Positions 22,577 to 32,091 of a DNA stretch of 64,000 nt are shown here, in pieces (within the stretch, counting starts at the first letter, position 1; every line of letters starts with the position of its first letter). The position numbers and the translations under genes are program-made. Under the pieces are notes generated by a model, which was not told the origin of the DNA, ran no database searches, and worked only from the letters and a program-made list of their open reading frames with translations. Origin of the DNA: Kluyvera sichuanensis (GTDB lineage: Bacteria; Pseudomonadota; Gammaproteobacteria; Enterobacterales; Enterobacteriaceae); contig NZ_JABBJF010000004.1 of assembly GCF_014218705.1 (NCBI RefSeq), positions 124,001 to 188,000 on the forward strand. The letters run 5' to 3'.

Positions 22577-23592
22577 ATCGCATCCGTCTTGCCATCATCG
22601 GCGCGGGCGCTATCGGCCGCAAGCATATTGAGGTCATTCAGCTGACACCAGAGGCGGAGCTGGTCGCGCTGGCCGATCCGTCACCGCAGGCTCAGGCGCT
22701 GGCGGCATCGCTGGGCATCGCGTGGTATGCCGATATCAACGACATGCTGGATCAGGTCAATCCGCAAGGAGTGATTAACGCCACGCCAAACACCCTGCAC
22801 GTGCCGTGCGCTATTGCCTGCGTCGAGCGCGGTATTCCGGTGCTGGTAGAAAAACCGGTCGCCGAATCGCCAGAATGCGCACAAGCGCTGGTCGACGCCG
22901 CGGCGCAGCATGGCGTTCCCGTTTTGGTAGGCCACCACCGGCGGCACAACGCGCTAACGGCGGCGGCAAAGTCGCTTATCGACAGCGGTGAGCTGGGCAA
23001 CATTGTGGCGGTCTCGGCGCACTGGATCCTGCAAAAGCCCGATGACTACTTCGACGTTGCCTGGCGTCGTGAACCGGGTGCCGGGCCGCTGCTGGTGAAT
23101 CTGGTGCACGATATCGATCTGCTGCGCTATCTTCTGGGGGAAATTGAGGAAGTGCAGGCGATGACCAGCAACGCCGGGCGCGGTTTCGCCAACGAAGACA
23201 GTGCCGTAGTCAACCTGCGCTTTGCTTGCGGAGCACTCGGCAGCGCGGTGCTCAGCGACTGCGGCGTCAGCCCGTGGAGCTGGGAGATGAATTCAGCAGA
23301 GAATGCGATTTACGCCCATACCCCAGAAAACTGCTACCTGATTTCCGGCAGCAAAGGGGCGCTGGCTATTCCGCAAATGCGCTGGTGGCGCTACGGTGAA
23401 CAAAGCGGCTGGCATGCGCCGCTGCTGCAGGAAACGCTCGCCGTCGAGCCTATCGATCCCTTTATCCTGCAGTTGCGTCATTTCCTGCAGGTGATCGCCG
23501 GTAAGGCCGAGCCAATCATTGATGCGGCAGATGCTTTGCGTTCACTGAAAGTGATCGACGCCATTCGCCAGATATCGCAGAAAGCCGCCTGA
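22573..23592 (+). CDS. Gfo/Idh/MocA-family NAD(P)-dependent oxidoreductase
   Basis: 339 residues. N-terminal Rossmann domain with GAGAIGRKH (11-19) and the EKPVAESP motif (Lys near 94, catalytic in the family). The C-terminal domain holds the VNLVHDIDLLRYL segment with the conserved Asp and His. Such enzymes oxidise or reduce hydroxyls of sugars, inositols and similar cyclic polyols. It is last in the operon, coupled to the transporter by a 4-bp overlap and followed by a hairpin. With the AroE-like protein it gives the pathway two alcohol dehydrogenases. Confidence 0.9.
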   Translation: MNRIRLAIIGAGAIGRKHIEVIQLTPEAELVALADPSPQAQALAASLGIAWYADINDMLDQVNPQGVINATPNTLHVPCAIACVERGIPVLVEKPVAESPECAQALVDAAAQHGVPVLVGHHRRHNALTAAAKSLIDSGELGNIVAVSAHWILQKPDDYFDVAWRREPGAGPLLVNLVHDIDLLRYLLGEIEEVQAMTSNAGRGFANEDSAVVNLRFACGALGSAVLSDCGVSPWSWEMNSAENAIYAHTPENCYLISGSKGALAIPQMRWWRYGEQSGWHAPLLQETLAVEPIDPFILQLRHFLQVIAGKAEPIIDAADALRSLKVIDAIRQISQKAA

Positions 23593-23605
23593 CCAGGCTT
23601 TAACT

Positions 23606-23635
23606 CCGGCGGCCCTGGTGCCGCCGGGTGATTGT
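23606..23635 (+). terminator. Terminator of the IclR-linked operon
   Basis: CCGGCGGC (23606-23613) and GCCGCCGG (23620-23627) form a perfect 8-bp stem followed by TGATTGTTT. The T-run is interrupted, so efficiency is uncertain, but position 14 bp after the last stop fits operon termination. Confidence 0.6.
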
Positions 23636-23750
23636 TTCTGTCTCTATTCCGCACAAATGATTCAATAATGTAATATTTGTTAATTAAGCGTCTGTTTACC
23701 CTGCCCTCTCCCCGCACTACACTACTCCCAGCTTTTATATAGAGGTGGGA

Positions 23751-25115
23751 ATGAACGATTACAAAATGACGCCGGGTGAGTTACGCGCCACCTGGGGTTT
23801 AGGGACCGTATTTTCTTTGCGTATGCTCGGCATGTTTATGGTCCTCCCGGTTCTGACCACATACGGCATGGCATTACAGGGCGCAAGCGAAGCGCTGATT
23901 GGCCTGGCGATCGGTATTTACGGACTGGCGCAGGCCGTTTTCCAGATTCCCTTTGGCCTTATCTCCGATCGCATTGGCCGCAAACCGCTGATTGTCGGCG
24001 GGCTGGCCATTTTCGTCCTTGGCAGCGTGATTGCGGCGATGTCGGATTCTATCTGGGGCATTATTCTCGGCCGCGCGCTGCAGGGCTCGGGCGCGATTGC
24101 CGCTGCGGTCATGGCGCTACTTTCCGACCTGACCCGTGAACAAAACCGCACCAAGGCGATGGCGTTTATCGGCGTCAGCTTTGGCGTTACCTTTGCCATT
24201 GCGATGGTGCTGGGCCCGATTATCACCCACAAGCTCGGCCTGCACGCGTTGTTCTGGATGATTGCCGGGCTGGCGACGCTGGGCATCCTGCTTACCCTTT
24301 GGGTGGTGCCGGACAGCAAAAACCACGTGCTCAACCGCGAATCAGGGATGGTCAAAGGCTGCTTTAGCAAAGTGCTGATGGAGCCGAAGCTGCTGAAGCT
24401 GAACTTCGGCATCATGTGTCTGCACATCCTGCTGATGTCGACCTTCGTGGCGCTGCCTGGCCAACTGGAGTCCGCAGGCTTCCCGGCTTCCGAGCACTGG
24501 AAAATCTACCTGGTGACCATGGTCGTCTCGTTTGTCGCGGTTGTGCCTTTTATCATCTACGCCGAAGTGAAGCGCCGCATGAAGCGGGTGTTCGTGCTGT
24601 GTATCGCCCTGCTGCTGATTGCCGAAATCGTGCTGTGGGGCTCCGGTACCTACTTCTGGGAACTGGTCGCTGGCGTACAGATTTTCTTCCTTGCGTTTAA
24701 CCTGATGGAAGCGCTGCTGCCTTCGCTTATCAGCAAAGAAGCCCCGGCAGGCTACAAAGGTACGGCGATGGGGATTTACTCCACCAGCCAGTTCCTCGGC
24801 GTCGCTATCGGCGGCTCACTAGGAGGCTGGATTGACGGCCTGTTCGACTCACAAACGGTATTCCTCGCCGGTGCACTACTGGCAACGGTCTGGCTACTGG
24901 TTTCGATGACGATGCAGGAGCCGCCGTACGTTAGCAGCCTGCGCGTGCAGATCCCGGATGATATTGATGCCGATGACGCACTGCGCGAGCGCCTGCTGGC
25001 AACCGATGGCGTGAAAGAAGTATTGGTGGTGGCGCAGGAGCACTCGGCCTACATCAAAATTGACAGCAAAGTGACAAACCGCTTTGAGGTTGAGCAGGCG
25101 ATAGCCGCCAGGTAA
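23751..25115 (+). CDS. yajR: MFS transporter YajR
   Basis: 454-residue major facilitator with 12 membrane helices plus the YajR-specific C-terminal ferredoxin-like (YAM) domain, about 390-454 (VSSLRVQIPDD ... KIDSKVTNRFEVEQAI). Motif A after helix 2 is GLISDRIGRK. The structure of the E. coli protein is known, but its physiological substrate is not. I use the ATG at 23751 with GAGGTGG upstream, rather than a GTG two codons earlier. Convergent with yajQ, with a shared hairpin between. Confidence 0.96.
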   Translation: MNDYKMTPGELRATWGLGTVFSLRMLGMFMVLPVLTTYGMALQGASEALIGLAIGIYGLAQAVFQIPFGLISDRIGRKPLIVGGLAIFVLGSVIAAMSDSIWGIILGRALQGSGAIAAAVMALLSDLTREQNRTKAMAFIGVSFGVTFAIAMVLGPIITHKLGLHALFWMIAGLATLGILLTLWVVPDSKNHVLNRESGMVKGCFSKVLMEPKLLKLNFGIMCLHILLMSTFVALPGQLESAGFPASEHWKIYLVTMVVSFVAVVPFIIYAEVKRRMKRVFVLCIALLLIAEIVLWGSGTYFWELVAGVQIFFLAFNLMEALLPSLISKEAPAGYKGTAMGIYSTSQFLGVAIGGSLGGWIDGLFDSQTVFLAGALLATVWLLVSMTMQEPPYVSSLRVQIPDDIDADDALRERLLATDGVKEVLVVAQEHSAYIKIDSKVTNRFEVEQAIAAR

Positions 25116-25121
25116 GACGAA

Positions 25122-25147
25122 ACTGCCCGCAGCAGCGTGCGGGCAGT
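25122..25147. terminator. Bidirectional hairpin between yajR and yajQ
   Basis: ACTGCCCGCA (25122-25131) and TGCGGGCAGT (25138-25147) form a perfect 10-bp stem between two convergent genes. Short T-rich tails lie on both sides (ACTTTC on plus, TTTCGTC on minus). Confidence 0.65.
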
Positions 25148-25157
25148 ACTTTCACGG

Positions 25158-25655
25158 TTAGTCGAGAAAGTTTTTAAACTGGAACGGCTGACCAAGCTCA
25201 TCTTTCGCGCCACGCACCAGAGCCATGACAGACTGGAGATCGTTACGGGATTTACCCGTTACGCGAATCTCCTCACCTTTAATCTGTGCCTGTACCTTCA
25301 ATTTGCTGTCTTTAATCAGCTTTACGACTTTTTTCTGCACTGCACTTTCAATCCCTTGTTTCAGCTTAGCCTCCACAAACCAAGTTTTACCGCTGTGGGT
25401 AATGGTTTCCGGAATATCTAATGCGCCACCTTTAATTCCCCGTTTATCAAGATTGTCACGTAAAATACTCAGAAGTTGATTCACCTGGAAATCTGATTCA
25501 CTCAGAACTTTGATACTTTTATTTGTTTTATTAAACTCAAATGATGCTTCTACACCTCGAAAATCAAAACGAGATTCAACTTCTCGGTTAGCGTTATTTA
25601 CGGCATCATCGGCAAACTGAAGATCGACTTCAGAGACAATATCGAAAGATGGCAT
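25158..25655 (-). CDS. yajQ: YajQ family nucleotide-binding protein (DUF520)
   Basis: 165 residues with two ferredoxin-like halves. Starts [12 protein letters not shown] and ends [11 protein letters not shown]; the conserved core [21 protein letters not shown] segment and [13 protein letters not shown] are present. Relatives bind nucleotides, in Xanthomonas cyclic di-GMP. I use the ATG at 25655 with GGGGAAAAG upstream; an ATG 20 codons earlier gives an extension unlike the family. Odd: the 5' half is AT-rich (about 35% GC over 25441-25620 by hand count) and its protein differs from E. coli at more positions (for example [24 protein letters not shown]) than its neighbours do. This suggests allelic replacement from another lineage. 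Confidence 0.93.
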   Translation of the reverse strand: MPSFDIVSEVDLQFADDAVNNANREVESRFDFRGVEASFEFNKTNKSIKVLSESDFQVNQLLSILRDNLDKRGIKGGALDIPETITHSGKTWFVEAKLKQGIESAVQKKVVKLIKDSKLKVQAQIKGEEIRVTGKSRNDLQSVMALVRGAKDELGQPFQFKNFLD

Positions 25656-25814
25656 CTTTTCCCCTCCCTTAGTTTCTTTTGCGTTGCATAATACCTGCAA
25701 CACGGCATAACTCAACTTGTTATCCCCGGAAGCTTAGTTGATAACGCTATACTCATTCGAGTGCTCGCGTGAAGTATGACATACCAGCAGCATCTGGTGT
25801 GGTAAGGAGGATGT

Positions 25815-26726
25815 TTGAAAATTACCGTTTTGGGATGTGGTGCGCTAGGCCAGCTCTGGATGACCGCGCTCCATAAAAAAGGATTTGAAGTACAAGGATG
25901 GCTACGCGTACCTCAGCCATACTGTAGCGTCAACGTGATGGAATTGGACGGTAGCGTATTCAACCACTCATTTATTGCCAATGACCCCGACTTCCTGGCG
26001 CAGAGCGATCTGCTGCTGGTGACCCTCAAAGCCTGGCAGGTCTCCGATGCGGTCAGAAGCCTGGCGGCGACGCTTCCGGCAACGACGCCCATTTTGCTGA
26101 TTCATAACGGTATGGGGACGTTGCAGGAGCTTAACGGCCTGCGCCAGCCGATTCTGCTGGGGGCAACCACGCAGGCCGCCCGCCGCGATGGCAATATCAT
26201 TATTCACGTCGCCAACGGCACCACCCACATCGGCCCGGCTAAACACTACGATGACGATTACAGCCAGCTCGCGGAAACCCTCCAGGAGGTGTTGCCGGAC
26301 GTAGCCTGGCACGACAATATTCACTCCGCCATGTGGCGTAAGCTCGCCGTGAACTGCGTGATTAACCCGATGACGGCGCTGATGAACTGCCCTAACGGCG
26401 AACTTCGTCATCATCAGGAACAGGTGGCGCGTATTTGCGATGAAGTGGCGATGACCATGACGCGGGAAGGATTTCATACCTCTCCGGAAAGTCTGTTATT
26501 TTATGTTAATCAGGTGATTGATCTGACGGCGGAGAACATCTCCTCCATGCTGCAGGACATCCGCGCACTTCGGCATACGGAAATCGACTATATCACCGGT
26601 TTCCTGCTCAAGCGCGCGCGGGCGCACGGCATGCCGGTGCCGGAAAATACCCGCCTGTATGAACAGGTTAAACGTAAGGAGAGTGAATATGAGCGCGTCG
26701 GCACTGATTTGCCTCGCTCCTGGTAG
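25815..26726 (+). CDS. panE: 2-dehydropantoate 2-reductase
   Basis: Ketopantoate reductase of pantothenate/CoA synthesis, NADPH-dependent, cytosolic. 303 residues as in E. coli. Rossmann motif GCGALG at 7-12. Catalytic Lys in [16 protein letters not shown] (near 176) and Glu in the C-terminal domain ([11 protein letters not shown]). It uses a TTG or ATG-like start: the codon at 25815 reads TTG, preceded by GGAGG. Its end overlaps yajL by 38 bp, a conserved overlap. Confidence 0.95.
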   Translation: MKITVLGCGALGQLWMTALHKKGFEVQGWLRVPQPYCSVNVMELDGSVFNHSFIANDPDFLAQSDLLLVTLKAWQVSDAVRSLAATLPATTPILLIHNGMGTLQELNGLRQPILLGATTQAARRDGNIIIHVANGTTHIGPAKHYDDDYSQLAETLQEVLPDVAWHDNIHSAMWRKLAVNCVINPMTALMNCPNGELRHHQEQVARICDEVAMTMTREGFHTSPESLLFYVNQVIDLTAENISSMLQDIRALRHTEIDYITGFLLKRARAHGMPVPENTRLYEQVKRKESEYERVGTDLPRSW

Positions 26727-27282
26727 TGAAGAGATGGAAGCCGTCACCACTATCGATCTGTTAGTGCGTGGCGGGATCAGCGTCACCACCGCCAGCGTCG
26801 CCGGTGATGGCAACCTGACCATTACCTGCTCCCGCGGCGTTAAGCTGCTGGCTGATGCCCCGCTGGTCGAAGTGGCAGACGGCGATTTCGACATCATCAT
26901 CCTGCCGGGCGGTATTAAAGGCGCGGAGTGCTTCCGCGATAGCCCTCTGCTGGTCGAGACGGTGAGGCAATTTCACAACTCCGGGCGTATTGTCGCCGCT
27001 ATCTGCGCGGCAGCCGCCACCGTGCTGGTGCCCCATGAGCTCTTCCCTATCGGCAATATGACCGGTTTCCCGGCGCTGAAAGACCAAATCCCTGAAGGTC
27101 AGTGGCAAGATAAGCGTGTGGTCTGGGACCCGCGCGTCAACCTGCTAACCAGCCAGGGGCCGGGCACATCGATTGATTTCGGGCTGAAGATTATCGACCT
27201 GCTGGTCGGGCGTGAAAAAGCGTATGAGATTGCGTCGCAGTTGGTGATGGCGGCGGGGATTTATAACTTCTACGAAGAGTAG
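26689..27282 (+). CDS. yajL: DJ-1/PfpI family protein YajL
   Basis: 197-residue homolog of human DJ-1, a redox-sensing chaperone and reported protein/nucleotide deglycase. The conserved Cys106 sits in the nucleophile elbow [11 protein letters not shown], with Glu14/15 in PGSEEMEAV and His in the VPH turn. The ATG at 26689 inside the panE 3' end, with AAGGAGAG upstream, gives the family N-terminus [15 protein letters not shown]. Coupled to panE. A REP unit and a bidirectional terminator follow. Confidence 0.95.
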   Translation: MSASALICLAPGSEEMEAVTTIDLLVRGGISVTTASVAGDGNLTITCSRGVKLLADAPLVEVADGDFDIIILPGGIKGAECFRDSPLLVETVRQFHNSGRIVAAICAAAATVLVPHELFPIGNMTGFPALKDQIPEGQWQDKRVVWDPRVNLLTSQGPGTSIDFGLKIIDLLVGREKAYEIASQLVMAAGIYNFYEE

Positions 27283-27290
27283 GTGCAAAA

Positions 27291-27319
27291 CCCGGCGTCG
27301 CTCTGCTCGGCCGGGCTAC
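27291..27319 (+). repeat. REP-like element, single unit
   Basis: CCCGGCGTCGCTCTGCTCGG plus CCGGGCTAC: a 29-bp palindromic unit after yajL. The same unit occurs at 33121-33149 and, with one change, on the other strand at 57738-57766. These are REP-type extragenic palindromes. Confidence 0.75.
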
Positions 27320-27326
27320 CTGATAT

Positions 27327-27353
27327 AAAAAAACCGGCCAGGCCGGTTTTTTT
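27327..27353. terminator. Bidirectional terminator between yajL and thiI
   Basis: AAAAAACCGGCC-A-GGCCGGTTTTTTT: the hairpin has A-runs before and T-runs after, so it stops transcripts from both convergent genes. Confidence 0.9.
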
Positions 27354-27355
27354 AG

Positions 27356-28804
27356 TTATGGGCGGTATACCTTAACGTTGGTAAAGCCCTGCTCACGCAG
27401 ATAAAGCGCCTGCAGGCGGCTCATCACACCGCGCTCACACCACAGCAGGTAGGTTTTGCTCTGGTCGAGGTCGCCGAACTGGGTGCTCAGCTTGTAGAAC
27501 GGCAGAGAGGCGATTTCCACGCCTTCCAGCTTCAGCGGTTTATCATCCTGCTCGTCAATGGAGCGGATATCCAGAATCACGTCGTTGTCGCTAAAGCCGC
27601 TGACGGTTTCAACTTCCACCACGTCCTGCTGGGTCTGCTGCGCGATTTCGCGGATATCGACGTTATTCGCTTCGGCAACCACTTTATCCAGAATCGCAAA
27701 ATCGAAGTTTGCTTCTTCCGCTTCGATTTTCGCCTTCACCGCTTTGATGGTTGGGCTCTTCGAAATCACGCCGCAGTATTCCGGCATGGTGCGGGCAAAG
27801 TCTTCAGTGCCGATTTCACGCGCCAGATTGATGATGTGCTCTTTATCGTGAGAAATCAGCGGACGCAGGATCAGGGTATCAGAGACGTTATCAATAAGAC
27901 GCAGGTTGGTCAGCGTCTGGCTGGATACCTGGCCCAGCGCTTCGCCGGTGACCAACGCCTGTACGCCGTAGCGCTCAGCCACTTGTGATGCCGCACGAAC
28001 CATCATACGCTTCAGCACGACGCCCATCTGGCCGTCTTCCACTTTCTCGAGAATTTCGCCAACCACCGGCTCGAAGTTGATCGCCACGAAACGCACGCGG
28101 TGTGAGCTACCGAAACGGTTCCACAGATAATGCGCGACCTGACGAACGCCGATTTCATGGGCCGCGCCGCCGAGGTTGAAGAAGCAGTAGTGCACGCGAC
28201 AGCCGCGACGCATCAGCATATAGCTGGACACGCCGGAGTCGAAGCCGCCGGAGATCAGCGACAGCACGTCTTCCTGAGTACCAATCGGGAAGCCGCCAAT
28301 ACCTTCGTAGCGCCCTTTCACCAGTAGCAGACGGTCATTCTCGATTTCGAGGTTAACGGTCACGTCTGGATTAGTCAGCTTCACGCGCGCCGTCTCGATG
28401 TGCTGATTCAGGCCGCCGCCAACGTAACGCTCCACTTCAATGGACGTGAATTCGTGCTTACCACGACGCTTAACGCGTACGCAGAACGATTTACCTTCCA
28501 GCGCTTCACGCCACAGCGGCAGCGTCTGCTCAAAAATATTGTGCAGCGAGGTAAACGGAACGTCTTCGACTTCCAGAATATGGTGGATACCCGGAATACG
28601 GGTCAGCGCGTCGCGAAGCACCAGACGTTTGTCTTCATCTTTAGAACGCACTTCGATGTGGTCCCAATGGCGAACGACGGCAAGCGTTTCATCGTAGTTT
28701 TTAAGAACGTTACGAATGTTCCCGGTTAAAATTTTAATAAAGCGCAAACGCACAGTTTGGCTTTTGATGGTGATTTCCGGGAACAATTTAATGATAAACT
28801 TCAT
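27356..28804 (-). CDS. thiI: tRNA 4-thiouridine synthase / thiazole sulfur carrier enzyme
   Basis: Transfers sulfur from IscS to U8 of tRNA and to ThiS for thiamine thiazole synthesis. 482 residues as in E. coli: N-terminal ferredoxin-like and THUMP domains (about 1-165), PP-loop ATPase with [10 protein letters not shown] (near 183), and a C-terminal rhodanese domain with the persulfide Cys near 456 ([11 protein letters not shown]). The disulfide-partner Cys near 344 lies in [11 protein letters not shown]. Divergent from xseB, with 200 bp between. Confidence 0.97.
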   Translation of the reverse strand: MKFIIKLFPEITIKSQTVRLRFIKILTGNIRNVLKNYDETLAVVRHWDHIEVRSKDEDKRLVLRDALTRIPGIHHILEVEDVPFTSLHNIFEQTLPLWREALEGKSFCVRVKRRGKHEFTSIEVERYVGGGLNQHIETARVKLTNPDVTVNLEIENDRLLLVKGRYEGIGGFPIGTQEDVLSLISGGFDSGVSSYMLMRRGCRVHYCFFNLGGAAHEIGVRQVAHYLWNRFGSSHRVRFVAINFEPVVGEILEKVEDGQMGVVLKRMMVRAASQVAERYGVQALVTGEALGQVSSQTLTNLRLIDNVSDTLILRPLISHDKEHIINLAREIGTEDFARTMPEYCGVISKSPTIKAVKAKIEAEEANFDFAILDKVVAEANNVDIREIAQQTQQDVVEVETVSGFSDNDVILDIRSIDEQDDKPLKLEGVEIASLPFYKLSTQFGDLDQSKTYLLWCERGVMSRLQALYLREQGFTNVKVYRP

Positions 28805-29004
28805 GGCGGCAATGGTTCGTTGGCAAGCCCGACGGGGCTTTAGGCAAAAAGATGTATCGCAGCGTACCGTTTCATAGCGAGGGCACCTGCGTCCAGGACG
28901 CGGAGTATACCATCATCCCGCTTACCATTGCGTGTTATTTGCTTCACACCCAGACTCCGTTACCATAGACGCAGTCGCGACATAACAAGAGCCAAACATT
29001 CACT

Positions 29005-29247
29005 ATGCCAAAGAAAAACGAAGCCCCGGCCAGTTTCGAGACCGCTTTAACCGAGCTGGAGCACATTGTTAACCGTCTGGAAAGCGGCTCCCTTCCTCTG
29101 GAAGAGGCGCTGAATGAATTCGAACGTGGCGTGCAGCTGGCACGTCAGGGGCAGACGAAGCTGCAACAGGCGGAACAACGCGTGCAGATCCTGCTGGCCG
29201 ATAATGAAGATTCCCCACTAGAGCCTTTCACGCCGGACGCTGAATAA
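29005..29247 (+). CDS. xseB: Exodeoxyribonuclease VII small subunit
   Basis: 80-residue small subunit of exonuclease VII, which several copies form with XseA to degrade single-stranded DNA. Two-helix coiled coil, with the signature [20 protein letters not shown] and [13 protein letters not shown]. The stop TAA is directly followed by the ispA ATG, the usual xseB-ispA-dxs operon. Confidence 0.97.
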   Translation: MPKKNEAPASFETALTELEHIVNRLESGSLPLEEALNEFERGVQLARQGQTKLQQAEQRVQILLADNEDSPLEPFTPDAE

Positions 29248-30147
29248 ATGGATTTTTCGCAACAGCTGAATGCCTGCGTTGAGCAGGCAAACGACGCGCT
29301 GCGCCGTTTTATTGCGCCACTGCCGTTTCAGAACACTCCACTGGTTGATGCCATGCAGTATGGCGCACTATTAGGCGGTAAACGCCTGCGCCCGTTCCTG
29401 GTGTACGCCACCGGGCAGATGTTCGGCGTTAGCCTCGCGACGCTGGATGCGCCAGCAGCGGCGGTCGAGTGCATTCACGCCTATTCATTGATGCATGACG
29501 ATCTCCCGGCCATGGACGATGATGACCTGCGTCGTGGTCAGCCAACCTGCCATATTAAATTTGGTGAGGCGAGCGCCATTCTGGCCGGGGATGCGCTGCA
29601 AACGCTGGCGTTTTCTATACTGAGTGATGCGCCGATGAACGAGGTCTCCGATCGCGATCGTCTGGCAATGCTGTCCGAGCTGGCAACCGCCAGCGGTGTG
29701 GCAGGCATGTGCGGGGGGCAAGCGCTGGATCTGGAAGCCGAAGGCCAACAGGTTAATCTGGAAATGCTGGAGCGCATTCACCGTCATAAGACCGGTGCAC
29801 TCATCCGTGCCGCCGTACGTCTGGGCGCACTCAGCGCGGGTGAACAGGGCCGCAGGGCGCTGCCGTTGCTGGATAAGTATGCCGAAAGCATCGGTCTGGC
29901 GTTCCAGGTTCAGGATGACATTCTGGATGTGGTGGGCGATACTGCGACCCTCGGAAAGCGCCAGGGTGCCGACCAGCAGCTCGGCAAGAGCACCTATCCT
30001 GCACTACTGGGTCTTGAGCAAGCCCGGACTAAAGCCAGTGACCTTATTGCCGATGCCCGTCAGTCTCTTACCGAGCTGGCCGCACAATCACTGGATACCA
30101 CAGCACTGGAAGCGCTAGCGAACTACATCATCCTGCGCGACAAATAA
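29248..30147 (+). CDS. ispA: (2E,6E)-farnesyl diphosphate synthase
   Basis: Condenses IPP with DMAPP and GPP to FPP, precursor of quinones, undecaprenyl phosphate and heme o. 299 residues. First aspartate-rich motif MHDDLPAMDDDDLRRG and second QVQDDILDVVGD are both intact. Second gene of xseB-ispA-dxs, 18 bp before dxs. Confidence 0.97.
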   Translation: MDFSQQLNACVEQANDALRRFIAPLPFQNTPLVDAMQYGALLGGKRLRPFLVYATGQMFGVSLATLDAPAAAVECIHAYSLMHDDLPAMDDDDLRRGQPTCHIKFGEASAILAGDALQTLAFSILSDAPMNEVSDRDRLAMLSELATASGVAGMCGGQALDLEAEGQQVNLEMLERIHRHKTGALIRAAVRLGALSAGEQGRRALPLLDKYAESIGLAFQVQDDILDVVGDTATLGKRQGADQQLGKSTYPALLGLEQARTKASDLIADARQSLTELAAQSLDTTALEALANYIILRDK

Positions 30148-30165
30148 ACCATAAATGAGTCTCAG

Positions 30166-32028
30166 ATGAGTTTTGATATTGCCAAATACCCGACCCTGGC
30201 GCTGGTCGATTCCACTCAGGAATTGCGCCTGCTGCCAAAAGAGAGCCTGCCGAAGCTGTGTGACGAGCTGCGTCGTTACCTGCTCGACAGCGTGAGCCGT
30301 TCCAGCGGACACTTCGCCTCCGGGCTTGGCACGGTGGAGCTCACCGTGGCGCTGCACTACGTCTATAACACGCCGTTCGACCAGCTTATCTGGGACGTCG
30401 GCCACCAGGCCTATCCGCACAAAATTCTGACCGGCCGTCGCGACAAAATTGACACCATTCGCCAGAAAGGTGGTCTGCACCCGTTCCCGTGGCGCGGCGA
30501 GAGCGAGTACGACGTGCTGAGCGTCGGTCACTCCTCGACCTCGATTTCCGCCGGTATTGGTATTGCGGTTGCAGCGGGTAAAGAGAACAAACAGCGTCGT
30601 ACCGTCTGCGTGATTGGCGATGGCGCAATTACCGCCGGTATGGCGTTTGAAGCGATGAACCACGCGGGCGATATCAAACCCGATATGCTGGTGGTGCTGA
30701 ACGACAACGAGATGTCTATCTCCGAGAACGTCGGCGCACTGAACAACCATCTGGCGCAGCTGCTTTCCGGCAAGCTCTACTCTTCCCTGCGTGAAGGCGG
30801 CAAGAAAGTCTTCTCCGGCGTACCGCCGATTAAAGAGCTGCTCAAGCGTACCGAAGAACATATCAAAGGCATGGTAGTACCGGGCACGCTGTTTGAAGAG
30901 CTGGGTTTCAACTACATCGGGCCGGTGGACGGCCACGACGTACTGGGGCTGGTGAATACGCTCAAGAACATGCGCGACCTGAAAGGCCCGCAGTTCCTGC
31001 ACATCATGACCAAAAAAGGCCGTGGCTATGAGCCGGCCGAGAAAGATCCTATCACCTTCCACGCGGTGCCGAAGTTCGATCACACCAGCGGTAAGCTGCC
31101 AAAAAGCAGCGGTGGCCTGCCGTCATACTCGAAAATTTTCGGTGACTGGCTGTGCGAAACCGCGGCGAAAGACGCCAAGCTGATGGCGGTGACGCCAGCG
31201 ATGCGCGAAGGCTCCGGCATGGTAGAGTTCTCGAAAAAATACCCTGACCAGTATTTCGACGTAGCGATTGCCGAGCAGCACGCGGTGACCTTCGCAGCGG
31301 GCCTGGCGATTGGCGGCTATAAACCGATCGTGGCTATCTACTCTACCTTCCTGCAGCGCGCCTACGATCAGGTGATCCACGATGTGGCTATCCAGAAGCT
31401 GCCGGTGCTGTTCGCTATCGATCGCGCGGGCATTGTCGGCGCCGACGGGCAGACGCACCAGGGCGCGTTTGATATCTCCTATCTGCGCTGCATCCCTGAC
31501 TTTGTCATCATGACGCCAAGCGATGAAAACGAATGTCGCCAGATGCTCTATACCGGCTATCACTACAGCAATGGCCCAAGCGCGGTACGCTACCCGCGCG
31601 GGTGCGGTACCGGCGCTGAGCTTCAGCCGCTGGAAAAACTGCCGCTCGGCAAAGGCGTAATTAAACGCGAAGGCGAGAAGCTGGCGATCCTCAATTTCGG
31701 TACCCTGCTGGCCGAAGCGGAAATCGTCGCCGAGAAACTCAACGCCACGCTGGTTGATATGCGCTTTGTGAAACCGCTGGATGAAAGCCTGATCCTCGAT
31801 ATGGCCGCGCGCCACGACTCGCTGGTGACGCTGGAAGAGAACGCCATCATCGGCGGCGCGGGTAGCGGCGTCAACGACGTGCTGATGGCGCATCGTAAAC
31901 CGGTGCCGGTACTCAATATTGGTCTGCCTGACTTCTTTATCCCGCAGGGTACGCAGGAAGAGGCTCGCGCCGACCTCGGCCTGGATGCCGCCGGTATCGA
32001 AGCGAAGATCGCGGGCTGGCTAGCATAA
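30166..32028 (+). CDS. dxs: 1-deoxy-D-xylulose-5-phosphate synthase
   Basis: Thiamine-diphosphate enzyme joining pyruvate and glyceraldehyde 3-phosphate, first step of the MEP isoprenoid pathway and source of DXP for thiamine and pyridoxal. 620 residues as in E. coli. ThDP motif [18 protein letters not shown]; catalytic His in SSGHFASG; Glu in [11 protein letters not shown]. With ispA next door, isoprenoid start and FPP formation are co-expressed. Confidence 0.98.
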   Translation: MSFDIAKYPTLALVDSTQELRLLPKESLPKLCDELRRYLLDSVSRSSGHFASGLGTVELTVALHYVYNTPFDQLIWDVGHQAYPHKILTGRRDKIDTIRQKGGLHPFPWRGESEYDVLSVGHSSTSISAGIGIAVAAGKENKQRRTVCVIGDGAITAGMAFEAMNHAGDIKPDMLVVLNDNEMSISENVGALNNHLAQLLSGKLYSSLREGGKKVFSGVPPIKELLKRTEEHIKGMVVPGTLFEELGFNYIGPVDGHDVLGLVNTLKNMRDLKGPQFLHIMTKKGRGYEPAEKDPITFHAVPKFDHTSGKLPKSSGGLPSYSKIFGDWLCETAAKDAKLMAVTPAMREGSGMVEFSKKYPDQYFDVAIAEQHAVTFAAGLAIGGYKPIVAIYSTFLQRAYDQVIHDVAIQKLPVLFAIDRAGIVGADGQTHQGAFDISYLRCIPDFVIMTPSDENECRQMLYTGYHYSNGPSAVRYPRGCGTGAELQPLEKLPLGKGVIKREGEKLAILNFGTLLAEAEIVAEKLNATLVDMRFVKPLDESLILDMAARHDSLVTLEENAIIGGAGSGVNDVLMAHRKPVPVLNIGLPDFFIPQGTQEEARADLGLDAAGIEAKIAGWLA

Positions 32029-32091
32029 TCCTCCCCATCGCTCCTGCTATGCTTAAAGGTAAACCGCTTACCCGCTAGCAGGAGCTGATTC

